Of a DNA stretch of 55,249 bases, positions 47,924 to 55,249 are shown piece by piece (the stretch's first letter is position 1; each line of letters opens with the position of its first letter). Below the pieces are notes generated by a model. The model was not told where the DNA came from and made no database searches. It was given only the letters and a program-made list of their open reading frames with translations. The position numbers were made by a program, and so were the translations under genes. Where the stretch lies: positions 1 to 55,249 of the forward strand of contig DASSTJ010000037.1 of NCBI GenBank assembly GCA_035707965.1. Reading direction: 5' to 3'. The stretch comes from DASSTJ01 sp035707965. GTDB taxonomy: Bacteria > Actinomycetota > Actinomycetes > Actinomycetales > Angustibacteraceae.

Positions 47924-49294
47924 ATGGCCCCTCGCAAGACCATTGCCCTGGCCGGCATGATCGGGCTGTCCCTCGCCCTCGCGGCCTGCGGCGGGGACGG
48001 CTCCACCGGCGCGAGCGGCGACAACGGCAAGAACAGCACCGACTGCGCCGACTACTCGCAGTACGGCGACCTCAAGGGCAAGACGGTGTCGATCTACACG
48101 TCGATCGTCGCGCCGGAGGACCAGCCGCAGATCGACTCGTACAAGCCGTTCGAGCAGTGCACCGGGGCCAAGATCAAGTACGAGGGCTCCAAGGAGTTCG
48201 AGGCGCAGCTGCCGGTCCGCGTCAAGAGCGGCAACGCTCCTGACATCGCGTTCATCCCGCAGCCCGGCCTCCTGCAGACGCTCGTCGCCACCGGCAAGGT
48301 CGTGAAGGCTCCGCAGGGCGTGTCCGACAACGTCGACAAGTGGTTCGGCAAGGACTGGCGGGGCTACGGCTCCGTCGACGGCACGCTGTACGCCGCACCG
48401 CTCGGCGCCAACGTGAAGTCGTTCGTCTGGTACTCGCCCAAGGCGTTCGCGGACGCCGGCTACCAGGTCCCGCAGACGTGGGACGAGATGATGCAGCTCA
48501 CCGAGAAGATCGCCAACGACACCAAGAGCAAGGACGGCGTGAAGCCGTGGTGCGCGGGCATCGGTTCCGGCGACGCCACCGGTTGGCCGGCCACCGACTG
48601 GCTGGAGGACACGCTGCTCCGCACCGCGGGTGCCGACGTGTACGACAAGTGGGTCTCCCACGAGATCCCGTTCAACGACCCGAAGGTCGTGGAGGCGCTC
48701 GGCAAGGACGCGGCGATCCTGAAGAACGAGAAGTACGTCAACGGTGGTCTGGGTGGTGTGAAGAGCATCGCCACGACGACCTTCCAGGACGCGGGTCTGC
48801 CGATCCTGGACGGTTCGTGCTACATGCACCGCCAGGCGTCGTTCTACGCGGCCAACTGGCCGGAGGGCACGAAGGTTGCCAAGGACGGCGACGTCTGGGC
48901 CTTCTACTTCCCGGCGGTCGACCCGGCTCAGGGCAAGCCGGTCCTCGGTGGTGGCGAGTTCGTGGCCGCCTTCGCGGACCGTCCGGAGGTCCAGGCCTTC
49001 CAGACCTACCTGTCGTCCGACACGTGGGCCAACAACAAGGCGAAGGCCACCCCGGCCGGCGGCTGGGTGAGCGCCAACAAGGGCCTCAAGGTCGACAACC
49101 TGGTCAGCCCGATCGACCAGCTGTCCGCGCAGATCCTGCAGGACCCGAAGGCCGTGTTCCGGTTCGACGGCTCCGACATGATGCCGGGTGCCGTGGGTGC
49201 CGGGACGTTCTGGAAGGGCATGACCGACTGGATCACCGGCAAGAGCGACACGGACACGCTGAACTACATCGAGCAGTCCTGGCCCAAGAGCTAG
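47924..49294 (+). CDS. Sugar ABC transporter substrate-binding lipoprotein (alpha-glucoside type)
   Basis: A 456-residue lipoprotein: signal MAPRKTIALAGMIGLSLALAAC with the lipidated Cys22. The mature protein is a type 1 extracellular solute-binding protein (GKTVSIYTSIVAPEDQPQIDSY, VKSGNAPDIAFIPQPGLL, KGKDW-type KWFGKDWRGYGSVDGTLY, SFVWYSPKAFADAGYQVPQTWDEMMQLT, WPATDWLEDTLLRTAG). It resembles AglE-type alpha-glucoside-binding proteins that take maltose, trehalose or sucrose. ATG 47924 follows GGAGGAGGG; the open frame upstream is not coding. It is the first gene of an operon with two permeases and lacI, behind a LacI-type promoter. Confidence 0.9.
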   Translation: MAPRKTIALAGMIGLSLALAACGGDGSTGASGDNGKNSTDCADYSQYGDLKGKTVSIYTSIVAPEDQPQIDSYKPFEQCTGAKIKYEGSKEFEAQLPVRVKSGNAPDIAFIPQPGLLQTLVATGKVVKAPQGVSDNVDKWFGKDWRGYGSVDGTLYAAPLGANVKSFVWYSPKAFADAGYQVPQTWDEMMQLTEKIANDTKSKDGVKPWCAGIGSGDATGWPATDWLEDTLLRTAGADVYDKWVSHEIPFNDPKVVEALGKDAAILKNEKYVNGGLGGVKSIATTTFQDAGLPILDGSCYMHRQASFYAANWPEGTKVAKDGDVWAFYFPAVDPAQGKPVLGGGEFVAAFADRPEVQAFQTYLSSDTWANNKAKATPAGGWVSANKGLKVDNLVSPIDQLSAQILQDPKAVFRFDGSDMMPGAVGAGTFWKGMTDWITGKSDTDTLNYIEQSWPKS

Positions 49295-49384
49295 CCTGAC
49301 CGGCTAGCCACCTGGTCCGGCTGCCGGACCACGACAGGATCGATCCCGTCCGGCGGGCGCGGCGCGAGCCGTGCCCGCCGGACG
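49291..49384 (+). promoter_or_regulatory. Three successive stem-loops between binding-protein and permease genes
   Basis: CTAGCC/GGCTAG (49291-49307, contains the stop codon), GGTCCGG/CCGGACC (49314-49330) and CGTCCGGCGGGC/GCCCGCCGGACG (49347-49384, 12 bp). Such stems commonly protect the 3' end of the binding-protein mRNA so that more of it is made than of the permeases. Confidence 0.55.
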
Positions 49385-49408
49385 GTCACCCTGGCAAGGA
49401 GTGACCTC

Positions 49409-50365
49409 ATGTCCGTCGGTGAGAAGTTCGGCCAGATGCTCCTCGCGATCGCCGTCTTCGGTGTCGTGTTCATCGGCGTCCTGGTGATCGCCAGCAGGTT
49501 CGGTGGCAAGCGCGGAGACAAGGTCCAGGCGGCGTCGTTCGTCGGGCCGGTCCTGATCTTCCTGGCCGTGGGCCTCCTGTACCCGGCCATCCGCACCGTC
49601 GTGGAGTCGTTCCGCAACGGCGACAGCACGAAGTTCGTCGGCTTCGACAACTACGTGTCGATCTTCACCGAGTCCGAGCTGCTGCGAGTCATCATCAACA
49701 CGGTGGTCTGGGTCGCGATCGTGCCGTTCGCGGCCACTGCCATCGGCCTGCTGTACGCCGTGCTGGTCGACAAGGCACGCGGAGAGGCGCTCGCGAAGGC
49801 GCTCATCTTCCTGCCCATGTCGATCTCCCTCGTCGGCGCCTCGATCATCTGGCGCTTCGTCTACGAGTACCGGCCGAAGTTCCGGCCGCAGATCGGCTTC
49901 CTGAACGCCGTCCTGTCCAAGCTGGGCTTCGACACCCACAACTTCCTGCTGGGCGACCCGTGGAACACGCTGTTCCTCATCGTCGTGCTGGTCTGGATCC
50001 AGGCCGGTTTCGCCATGGTGATCCTCTCTGCCGCGATCAAGGCGATCCCGGACGACATCGTGGAGGCCGCACGTCTCGACGGCGTCGGCCCGTTGCAGAT
50101 GTTCCGCTTCGTCACGCTGCCGAGCATCCGTCCGGCGGTGATCGTGGTGCTCACCACGATCGGCATCGCGACGCTGAAGATCTTCGACATCGTGCGCACG
50201 ATGACCGGTGGGCAGTTCAACACGAACATCGTGGCCTTCGAGTTCTACAACCAGAGCTTCCGGTACAACAACATCGGGCTGGGCGCCGCCCTCGCTGTGC
50301 TCCTGTTCGTCATGGTGGTCCCGATCGTCGTCTACAACGTGCGCCAGCTCCGGAAGGCGGCCTGA
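49409..50365 (+). CDS. Sugar ABC transporter permease (AglF-like)
   Basis: A 318-residue inner-membrane permease with an extra N-terminal helix, as in MalF/AglF-type subunits. The binding-protein-dependent transport (BPD) loop with the EAA motif reads EAARLDGVGPLQMFRFVTLPSIRP. Conserved AglF-like pieces are IFLPMSISLVGASIIWRFVYEY and MTGGQFNTNIVAFEFYNQSF. It forms the channel with the next gene product. ATG 49409 follows AAGGAGTG. Stop and next start overlap by one base (TGATG). Confidence 0.92.
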   Translation: MSVGEKFGQMLLAIAVFGVVFIGVLVIASRFGGKRGDKVQAASFVGPVLIFLAVGLLYPAIRTVVESFRNGDSTKFVGFDNYVSIFTESELLRVIINTVVWVAIVPFAATAIGLLYAVLVDKARGEALAKALIFLPMSISLVGASIIWRFVYEYRPKFRPQIGFLNAVLSKLGFDTHNFLLGDPWNTLFLIVVLVWIQAGFAMVILSAAIKAIPDDIVEAARLDGVGPLQMFRFVTLPSIRPAVIVVLTTIGIATLKIFDIVRTMTGGQFNTNIVAFEFYNQSFRYNNIGLGAALAVLLFVMVVPIVVYNVRQLRKAA

Positions 50366-51291
50366 TGAGCACCACGACCCCCGCCATCGCCGACGCCCCG
50401 GTCACCGTCGACACGCCCAACCGCCGGGGGACGGCGCACCGCGCGCGCAAGACCTTGAGCTCCCGCATGGCCACGGTCGTCGCCATCGTCATCGGGATCG
50501 TCTGGACGATCCCCACGTTCGGCCTGTTCGTGACGTCGTTCAGATCGGCCAAGGACATCAACACCTCCGGCTGGTGGACTGCCTTCACGAACCCGAGCTT
50601 CACGCTGGACAACTACCGACAGGCGCTCACGGGTGGCTCGACGAACAGCCTCGGGCAGTTCTTCGTCAACAGCGTGGTCATCACCGTGCCGGCCGTGCTG
50701 CTGCCGATCCTGCTGGCGTCTCTCGCCGCGTACGCCTTCGCCTGGATGAGGTTCCCCGGGCGGGACTGGTTGTTCGTGGCCGTCTTCGCCCTGCAGATCG
50801 TGCCCATCCAGGTCACGATGATCCCGCTGCTCACGATGTTCACGAAGCAGCTGCACTTCAGCGGCACCTACTGGAGCGTCTGGGTCGCGCACACCATCTT
50901 CGCGCTGCCGCTCGCGGTCTTCCTGCTCCACAACTTCATGCGCGAGATCCCGGGAGAGCTGGTCGAGGCCGCCAAGGTGGACGGCGCCGGCCACATCCGC
51001 ATCTTCTTCGGCGTCCTCATGCCGCTGATGACGCCCGCACTGGCGGCGTTCGGCATCTTCCAGTTCCTGTGGGTCTGGAACGACCTCCTGGTGTCGCTGG
51101 TGTTCCTCGGGGGGACGCCCGAGCTGGCACCGCTGACCGTGCGAGTGGCGGAGCTCTCCGGCACCCGCGGAACGGCGTGGTATCTGTTGTCCGCGGGAGC
51201 CTTCATCTCGATCATCGTGCCGCTGCTCGTCTTCCTGGGCCTGCAGCGCTACTTCGTCCGCGGCCTCCTGGCCGGCGGCCTCAAGGGCTGA
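50365..51291 (+). CDS. Sugar ABC transporter permease (AglG-like)
   Basis: A 308-residue permease with six helices and an N-terminal 30-residue charged tail. The EAA loop is EAAKVDGAGHIRIFFGVLMPLMTP. Other family parts are WTIPTFGLFVTSFR, MIPLLTMF, FALPLAVFLLHNFMREIP and WVWNDLLVSLVFLGG. It pairs with the preceding permease. No ATP-binding subunit is encoded in the operon, so a shared MsiK-type ATPase from elsewhere is expected, as for many actinobacterial sugar importers. Confidence 0.92.
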   Translation: MSTTTPAIADAPVTVDTPNRRGTAHRARKTLSSRMATVVAIVIGIVWTIPTFGLFVTSFRSAKDINTSGWWTAFTNPSFTLDNYRQALTGGSTNSLGQFFVNSVVITVPAVLLPILLASLAAYAFAWMRFPGRDWLFVAVFALQIVPIQVTMIPLLTMFTKQLHFSGTYWSVWVAHTIFALPLAVFLLHNFMREIPGELVEAAKVDGAGHIRIFFGVLMPLMTPALAAFGIFQFLWVWNDLLVSLVFLGGTPELAPLTVRVAELSGTRGTAWYLLSAGAFISIIVPLLVFLGLQRYFVRGLLAGGLKG

Positions 51292-51320
51292 GGAGCCAGA
51301 GAGCGAGACGACTGGAGTCC

Positions 51321-52394
51321 ATGAGCAGGATCGAGGACGTCGCTCGGGTCGCAGGGGTGTCGACGGCGACGGTGTCGCGCGCCCTGCGGGGCCTCCCGAA
51401 GGTGAGCGAGCACACCCGGGCCCGGGTCCTGGCGGCGGCGGCCGAGCTGGACTACGTCGCGTCTCCGACGGCAGCCAGCCTGGCGTCCGGCAAGACGCGC
51501 GTCGTCGGGGTCGTCGTGCCGTACGTGACGCGTTGGTACTTCGCGCAGCTCATCAGCGGCGCGTCCCGGGTGCTGCGCGAGCACGGCTACCACGTGCTGC
51601 TGCTGGACGTCGGCGACAACGGTCCGCAGCGCACGCTGCTGCTCGACTCGCGCATGCTGTCGAAGCGGGTCGACGCGGTGCTGGTGCTGAGCCTGCAGCT
51701 GCACGACGTCGAGCTCGACCTGCTGCGTCGGCTCCGGCTGCCGGTCGTGACCGTCGGCACGCACACGGACGGGTGGGCGAGCGTCCGCATCGACGACGTG
51801 GGGGTGGCCCGAACCGCCACCCAGTACCTGGTCGACCTCGGTCACCGGCGGATCGGGTTCATCGGCGGTGAGCCGACACCCCACCCCGACTTCGTCACGC
51901 CGTCCGACCGGCGCCGCGGGTACGAGGAGGTGATGCAGGCCAACAGACTCACCGTCGACCCCCGCCATGTCCTCTCGGCGGACTGGACGGTTCGTGGGGG
52001 AGCGGTGGCCGGTGAGGAGCTCCTGCGCACGACTCCGGCTCCGACGGCGGTGTTCGTGGCGTCGGACGAGATGGCCATGGGCGTGCTGCACACTGCCGGG
52101 CGGCTCGGCGTGCGCGTGCCCGAGCAGCTGTCCGTCGTCGGCGTCGACGACCACGAGCACGCCTGGGTGCACGGGCTCACGACGGTCGCCCAGCCGGTGC
52201 AGCACGAGGGAGAGCAGGCCAGTCGTCTGCTGCTGGACGAGCTCGCGCGCCACGGGCAGCACGACCCGAGCACGGAGGTCCTGACCGTGCCGACCCAGCT
52301 GGTGGTCCGCTCGTCCGCGGCGCCGCCGGCGTCGTCGGCCGCGGGACCTTCGGAGGCACGTCAGGGCGGCGCGGTCTCTCCCGTCGGCGCCTGA
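51321..52394 (+). CDS. LacI family transcriptional regulator
   Basis: A 357-residue repressor. The helix-turn-helix and hinge read RIEDVARVAGVSTATVSRALRG then KVSEHTRARVLAAAAELDYVAS, and the periplasmic-binding-like core has VGVVVPYVTRWYFAQLISG, VDLGHRRIGFIGG, AVFVASDEMAMGVL and SVVGVDDHEHAWVHGLTTVAQP. ATG 51321 has GGAGTCC upstream and follows the AglG-like gene by 29 bases. It probably represses its own operon through the two operators near 47.8 kb and is released by the imported sugar. Its last 34 bases overlap the 3' end of the opposing membrane-protein gene. Confidence 0.92.
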   Translation: MSRIEDVARVAGVSTATVSRALRGLPKVSEHTRARVLAAAAELDYVASPTAASLASGKTRVVGVVVPYVTRWYFAQLISGASRVLREHGYHVLLLDVGDNGPQRTLLLDSRMLSKRVDAVLVLSLQLHDVELDLLRRLRLPVVTVGTHTDGWASVRIDDVGVARTATQYLVDLGHRRIGFIGGEPTPHPDFVTPSDRRRGYEEVMQANRLTVDPRHVLSADWTVRGGAVAGEELLRTTPAPTAVFVASDEMAMGVLHTAGRLGVRVPEQLSVVGVDDHEHAWVHGLTTVAQPVQHEGEQASRLLLDELARHGQHDPSTEVLTVPTQLVVRSSAAPPASSAAGPSEARQGGAVSPVGA

Positions 52395-53716
52395 CTCCCC
52401 TCCGCCCCGAGCTCAGGTCGGTCCGTGGCGTCGACGGCACCCGTCGTGGCGTGCCGCTCCGCGGCGTCGGCCGCGAGCGTGCTGGCCCACGCGACCACCG
52501 CCTCGAGCGGGCCCCGCCGCCCGACGGCGAGCCCGGGCAGGCCAACGGCACGGCCTGCTCGCGCGGTGGGCCCGGCGCGCCAACGGTTCGGCCGCGGTGC
52601 CTTCCAGAGGACGGCCACCAGGAGGGCGGCGATCACGTGCGTCAGGAGCAGGCGCCCCCGAGCCGAGTCGCTGGTCACCGTCCCCACGGTCGCGTCGGCC
52701 GCCACGACGTGCAGGCTGTACAGGGTGAGGGTCATCGAGCCCGCCGCCGCCAGCACGGCGATCGCCCACCGAGGTGCCGAGAGCCAGGCGGACGACGTCC
52801 GGGCCGCGGCCTGTGCCAGCAGCACGCAGACACCGATGACGACCAGCGCGGTGCCGATCGTCGTAGCCAGGTCGAACGGTGTGCCGGTGTGCGGGGAGGC
52901 GACCGCCTGCCACCACCACGTCGTCGTCGGAGGCACGCCGTACTGGCCACGTGACTGCAGCTGGTCCAGGCCGAGCTGTGGCTGCATGACGCCCAGCGGG
53001 CCGGCGGCGTCGAGAGCAGCCCAGCCTCGCCACCGCAGGAGGACGTCAGAGACGATGCGCGCGGCCGACGCGAGGAGCAGGCCGGCGAGCGCGATGCGGG
53101 CGACCGTGACCCGGTCGTCGAGACGGAGCCGACCGACAGCGAGCCCGACCAGCACGTACGGCGCCCACAGCAGCACGGGGTAGTAGCCGGTGAGCAGCAG
53201 GTGGGTCAGCATCTCGACCGGCTCGCCGAGAGTCGAGAGCGAGGGCTGGTCACCAGGCCCGGTCGGCAGGTGCCCGCGAACGGCGTGGCTGAGCAGCGGC
53301 GCCGCGACGATCCAGGCAGCTGCCGTCACGAGCAGCGTTCGAGGGCGGGCGCCCAGCAGCGGGCAGGCCAGCGCGAAGAGCAGCCCGTAGTTGACGAGGA
53401 TGACAGCGACCGGTGGACCCAGCGTGGCCAGCAGCAGGCCGGTCAGGGCTACCACGACGGCCCGGGTCAGCGTCGCCGCCGTGACGCGAAGGCGCGGACG
53501 AAGCCGCGGTCGAGGCCCGCCGGTGGCGAGCGCGAGTCCCACACCGGCGAGGACGGCGAACAGTGCCGAGGCGCGTCCGGCCGACACGACGAAGGCGGGC
53601 GTCAGGGTGCCGTCGCCGTGCACCTCGGGCAGCAGGTGGACGCTCATCATGCCGAGCAGCGCCAGAGCACGGGCGACGTCGACCCCGACGACGCGGGCCG
53701 ACGCGCCGCCGCTCAC
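52361..53716 (-). CDS. Polytopic membrane protein, DUF1624/DUF418 acyltransferase-like
   Basis: 451 residues from GTG 53716, which overlaps the azlD stop by 4 bp. The N-terminus RVVGVDVARALALLGMMSVHLLPE matches the start of the heparan-alpha-glucosaminide N-acetyltransferase-like (DUF1624) and DUF418 families; about ten hydrophobic helices follow. A conserved-type C-terminal block is AAGSMTLTLYSLHVV. A long hydrophilic Ala/Gly-rich tail of about 60 residues ends the protein. Such proteins may acylate cell-surface sugars, but this one is uncharacterised. Convergent 34-bp overlap with lacI. Confidence 0.78.
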   Translation of the reverse strand: MSGGASARVVGVDVARALALLGMMSVHLLPEVHGDGTLTPAFVVSAGRASALFAVLAGVGLALATGGPRPRLRPRLRVTAATLTRAVVVALTGLLLATLGPPVAVILVNYGLLFALACPLLGARPRTLLVTAAAWIVAAPLLSHAVRGHLPTGPGDQPSLSTLGEPVEMLTHLLLTGYYPVLLWAPYVLVGLAVGRLRLDDRVTVARIALAGLLLASAARIVSDVLLRWRGWAALDAAGPLGVMQPQLGLDQLQSRGQYGVPPTTTWWWQAVASPHTGTPFDLATTIGTALVVIGVCVLLAQAAARTSSAWLSAPRWAIAVLAAAGSMTLTLYSLHVVAADATVGTVTSDSARGRLLLTHVIAALLVAVLWKAPRPNRWRAGPTARAGRAVGLPGLAVGRRGPLEAVVAWASTLAADAAERHATTGAVDATDRPELGAEGSQAPTGETAPP

Positions 53717-54030
53717 GCGGCCCAGCCCAGGGCGCGCAGGCCGGCGGCTGCTGCAGCGGCCAGCGTGATGACGACGAGGAAGGGCGCCCGCACCAGGAGC
53801 GCGACGACGGCCACGGCCACGCCCGCGAGTCGGGCGTCGAGGACGACGGTGCCGTGCGGGCCAGCCACCGTCTGCACGGCCACGAGTGCCGCCAGCAGTG
53901 CGACGGGCAGCAAGCCGCTGACCCGCACGACGACCGGGTGGTCGAGCAGGTCGTCGGGCACGAGATAGCCCAGCAGCTTCACCACGTAGGCGGCCGCGCA
54001 CGCGACCAGCACCCAGGCCCACGCGGTCAT
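53713..54030 (-). CDS. azlD: AzlD family small membrane protein
   Basis: 105 residues, four hydrophobic helices, beginning MTAWAWVLVACAAAYVVKLLGYLVPDDLLDHPVV, with the AzlD pattern RVSGLLPVALLAALVAVQT and VVALLVRAPFLVVI. AzlD is the small partner of AzlC in branched-chain amino acid export. ATG 54030 overlaps the azlC stop by 4 bp. The reading frame is open upstream in a non-coding Arg/Gly-rich stretch opposite azlC. Confidence 0.85.
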   Translation of the reverse strand: MTAWAWVLVACAAAYVVKLLGYLVPDDLLDHPVVVRVSGLLPVALLAALVAVQTVAGPHGTVVLDARLAGVAVAVVALLVRAPFLVVITLAAAAAAGLRALGWAA

Positions 54031-54770
54031 GACGGGTCCTCGACGTGCCGAACCGGCTCGGACTCCTCCGGGCGGGTGGGCCGCCGGTCGACGGCGGCCA
54101 CGGCGAGAGCCACCACGGCCGCCACGAGCACGGGGAGCCCCGCCGGGACGACCGGCACGCACACCACTGCGACGACGGCTGCGCCGACCGCGACGACCTG
54201 CGGCTCACGTCGGGTGAGCCGTGGCCACAGCAGGGCCAGGAAGGCGGCGGCGGCCATCGCGTCCAGGCCGTAGCGGGACGGATCGCCGAGTCGGTCGCCC
54301 AGCAGGGCGCCGGCGGCCGTCATGACGTTCCAGAAGACGAACACCGCCGAACCGGTGAGCCAGAAGCCGAGACGCTGGTGGGCGCGTCCCCGTTGCGCGA
54401 CGGAGACCGCCGTGGACTCGTCGATCGTCAGGTGCGCCGCCACGAGCCGGCGCCAGCCTCGTGGTCGCAGCGCACCGGCCAGCTGGAGCCCGTAGACGCC
54501 GTTGCGCGCTCCGAGCAGGGTGGCAGCCCCGACGGCGGCCGGGCCACCTCCGCCTGCGCCGATCACGCCGACGTACGCGAACTGGGACCCGCCGGTGAAC
54601 ATCAGGACGGAGAGCGCCACCGTCTGCCAGAGCGTGAGGCCCGCGGCGACCGCCAGGGCGCCGAAGCTGATGCCGTAGAGGCCGGTCGCCACGCCGACTG
54701 CCAGTGACTGCCGGCGCACCGGCCGGTTGCTGCTGTCGCCGGCCTCGGTGATCATGGCGGCCCTGCTCAC
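54027..54770 (-). CDS. azlC: AzlC family branched-chain amino acid exporter subunit
   Basis: 247 residues. The AzlC features are VATGLYGISFGALAVAAGLTLWQTVALSVLMFTGGSQFAYVGVI, ARNGVYGLQLAGAL, HLTIDESTAVS, and paired membrane helices to the end. With AzlD it is expected to export branched-chain amino acids or analogues. GTG 54770 overlaps the stop of the GNAT gene; ATG 54755 is the alternative. The unit GNAT-azlC-azlD-membrane protein is fully overlapping and must be one transcript. Confidence 0.88.
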   Translation of the reverse strand: MSRAAMITEAGDSSNRPVRRQSLAVGVATGLYGISFGALAVAAGLTLWQTVALSVLMFTGGSQFAYVGVIGAGGGGPAAVGAATLLGARNGVYGLQLAGALRPRGWRRLVAAHLTIDESTAVSVAQRGRAHQRLGFWLTGSAVFVFWNVMTAAGALLGDRLGDPSRYGLDAMAAAAFLALLWPRLTRREPQVVAVGAAVVAVVCVPVVPAGLPVLVAAVVALAVAAVDRRPTRPEESEPVRHVEDPS

Positions 54771-55249
54771 GACAGGGTGGTCGCCAGCCGGCTCTCGCGC
54801 ACCGTGCTGCTGCCGTCGCCCGACGTGTCGAGCACCCGGGTCGCCCCGTCAGCGGCGAAGCCGGCGGACTCCAGGAAGCGGCGACGCGCCTCGTCGGCGT
54901 CCGGCACCCAGCACGTGATCCTGGTGAACCCGCCTGCCCGCAGCGTCTCCACTCCGGCGTTGAGGAGCCGAGACCCGTGGCCACGGCCCTGCGCGTCGGG
55001 GTCGACGACCAGCACGACGACCTCCGCGTCCGAGCCGTTCTGGGCGTCGGCGTCCGACCCGGGCCCGAGTGCGACGAAGCCGACGACCTGGCCCTCGGCG
55101 GTGGCGACGAGCACCTCGTGGCGTGGCGTCGGAGGAGCAGAGATCGCCTGCGCCCACGAGGCGGCCAGGTCGGCGGGCTCGAGCGCGGTGCGCGCCTGCT
55201 CGGGGAGCAGCGAGGCGTAGCTCGTGCGCCACGCACGGGCGTGCACGGA
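54767..55249 (-). CDS. GNAT N-acetyltransferase (5' end beyond window)
   Basis: 160 residues visible; the frame is open to the last base, and the expected first strand before HARAWRTSYASLLPEQAR is missing, so the true start lies outside. VVGFVALGPGSDAD, VVVLVVDPDAQGRGHGSRLLNAGVETLRA (acetyl-CoA loop) and CWVPDADEARRRFLESAGFAADG mark a GNAT. A possible in-frame GTG at 55246 would give a nearly complete protein but cut the fold. It is the first known gene of the azlC/azlD unit, overlapping azlC by 4 bp. Confidence 0.8.
   Translation of the reverse strand, partial: SVHARAWRTSYASLLPEQARTALEPADLAASWAQAISAPPTPRHEVLVATAEGQVVGFVALGPGSDADAQNGSDAEVVVLVVDPDAQGRGHGSRLLNAGVETLRAGGFTRITCWVPDADEARRRFLESAGFAADGATRVLDTSGDGSSTVRESRLATTLS

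Overview
This is a high-GC window (roughly 70% or more by eye) with very many GTG starts, 4-bp GTGA/ATGA gene overlaps, TANNNT-type -10 boxes and several apparently leaderless starts. Gene content and order (dxr-rseP-ispG-GNAT; proS, a DUF4439 ferritin-like gene, then rimP-nusA-ylxR-infB-rbfA; truB; ribF-rpsO-pnp-M16 peptidase; dapB) are typical of an Actinomycetota chromosome, perhaps Micrococcales- or Kineosporiales-like. The genus cannot be fixed from the sequence alone. No rRNA, tRNA, CRISPR array, transposase or phage gene was recognised.

Layout. 1-12.6 kb: amine/GABA and sugar metabolism. It holds the tail of a DAO-family oxidoreductase, an mmsA-type dehydrogenase, a trehalose-synthase-like GH13 enzyme, a P1/S58 peptidase, a luciferase-like monooxygenase, an ABC1 kinase, a class III aminotransferase, gabT, and divergently a 73-residue biotinyl carrier plus gabD. 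12.8-19.6 kb: a membrane GGDEF-EAL protein translationally coupled to dxr, then rseP, ispG and a DUF4081/GNAT gene. 19.6-21.5 kb: an AbiEi/DUF559 nuclease-like gene and a GNAT gene, flanked by copies of a hairpin-bounded repeat that ends as a 79-bp tandem repeat before proS. 21.5-30.7 kb: proS, a TSUP transporter, a TAT lipoprotein/ferritin-like pair, and the rimP-nusA-ylxR-infB-rbfA translation operon. 30.7-38.2 kb: accessory genes (MFS pump with TetR repressor, methyltransferase, ABC-2 exporter, secreted subtilase) lie among the core genes rbfA, truB and ribF. 38.3-47.7 kb: ribF, rpsO, pnp, M16 peptidase, a large secreted malectin/propeller protein, dapB and a small TPR-like membrane protein. 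47.8-52.4 kb: an alpha-glucoside-type ABC transporter (binding lipoprotein and two permeases) with its LacI regulator. 52.4-55.2 kb, minus strand: a DUF1624/DUF418 membrane protein, azlD, azlC and a GNAT gene running off the end.

How it works together. gabT and gabD form a GABA-to-succinate route, and the neighbouring oxidoreductase and aminotransferase suggest polyamine or omega-amino-acid breakdown. dxr and ispG are two steps of the MEP isoprenoid pathway. rimP to pnp cover ribosome maturation, transcription elongation, initiation and RNA decay. The sugar transporter has no ATPase gene here and probably borrows a shared MsiK-type one. I see no complete novel defence or metabolic system. The strongest unexplained signal is the constant-geometry hairpin repeat around the AbiEi/DUF559 gene. 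After it come the clean TetR operator architecture linked to truB and the habit of building convergent stop codons into palindromes.
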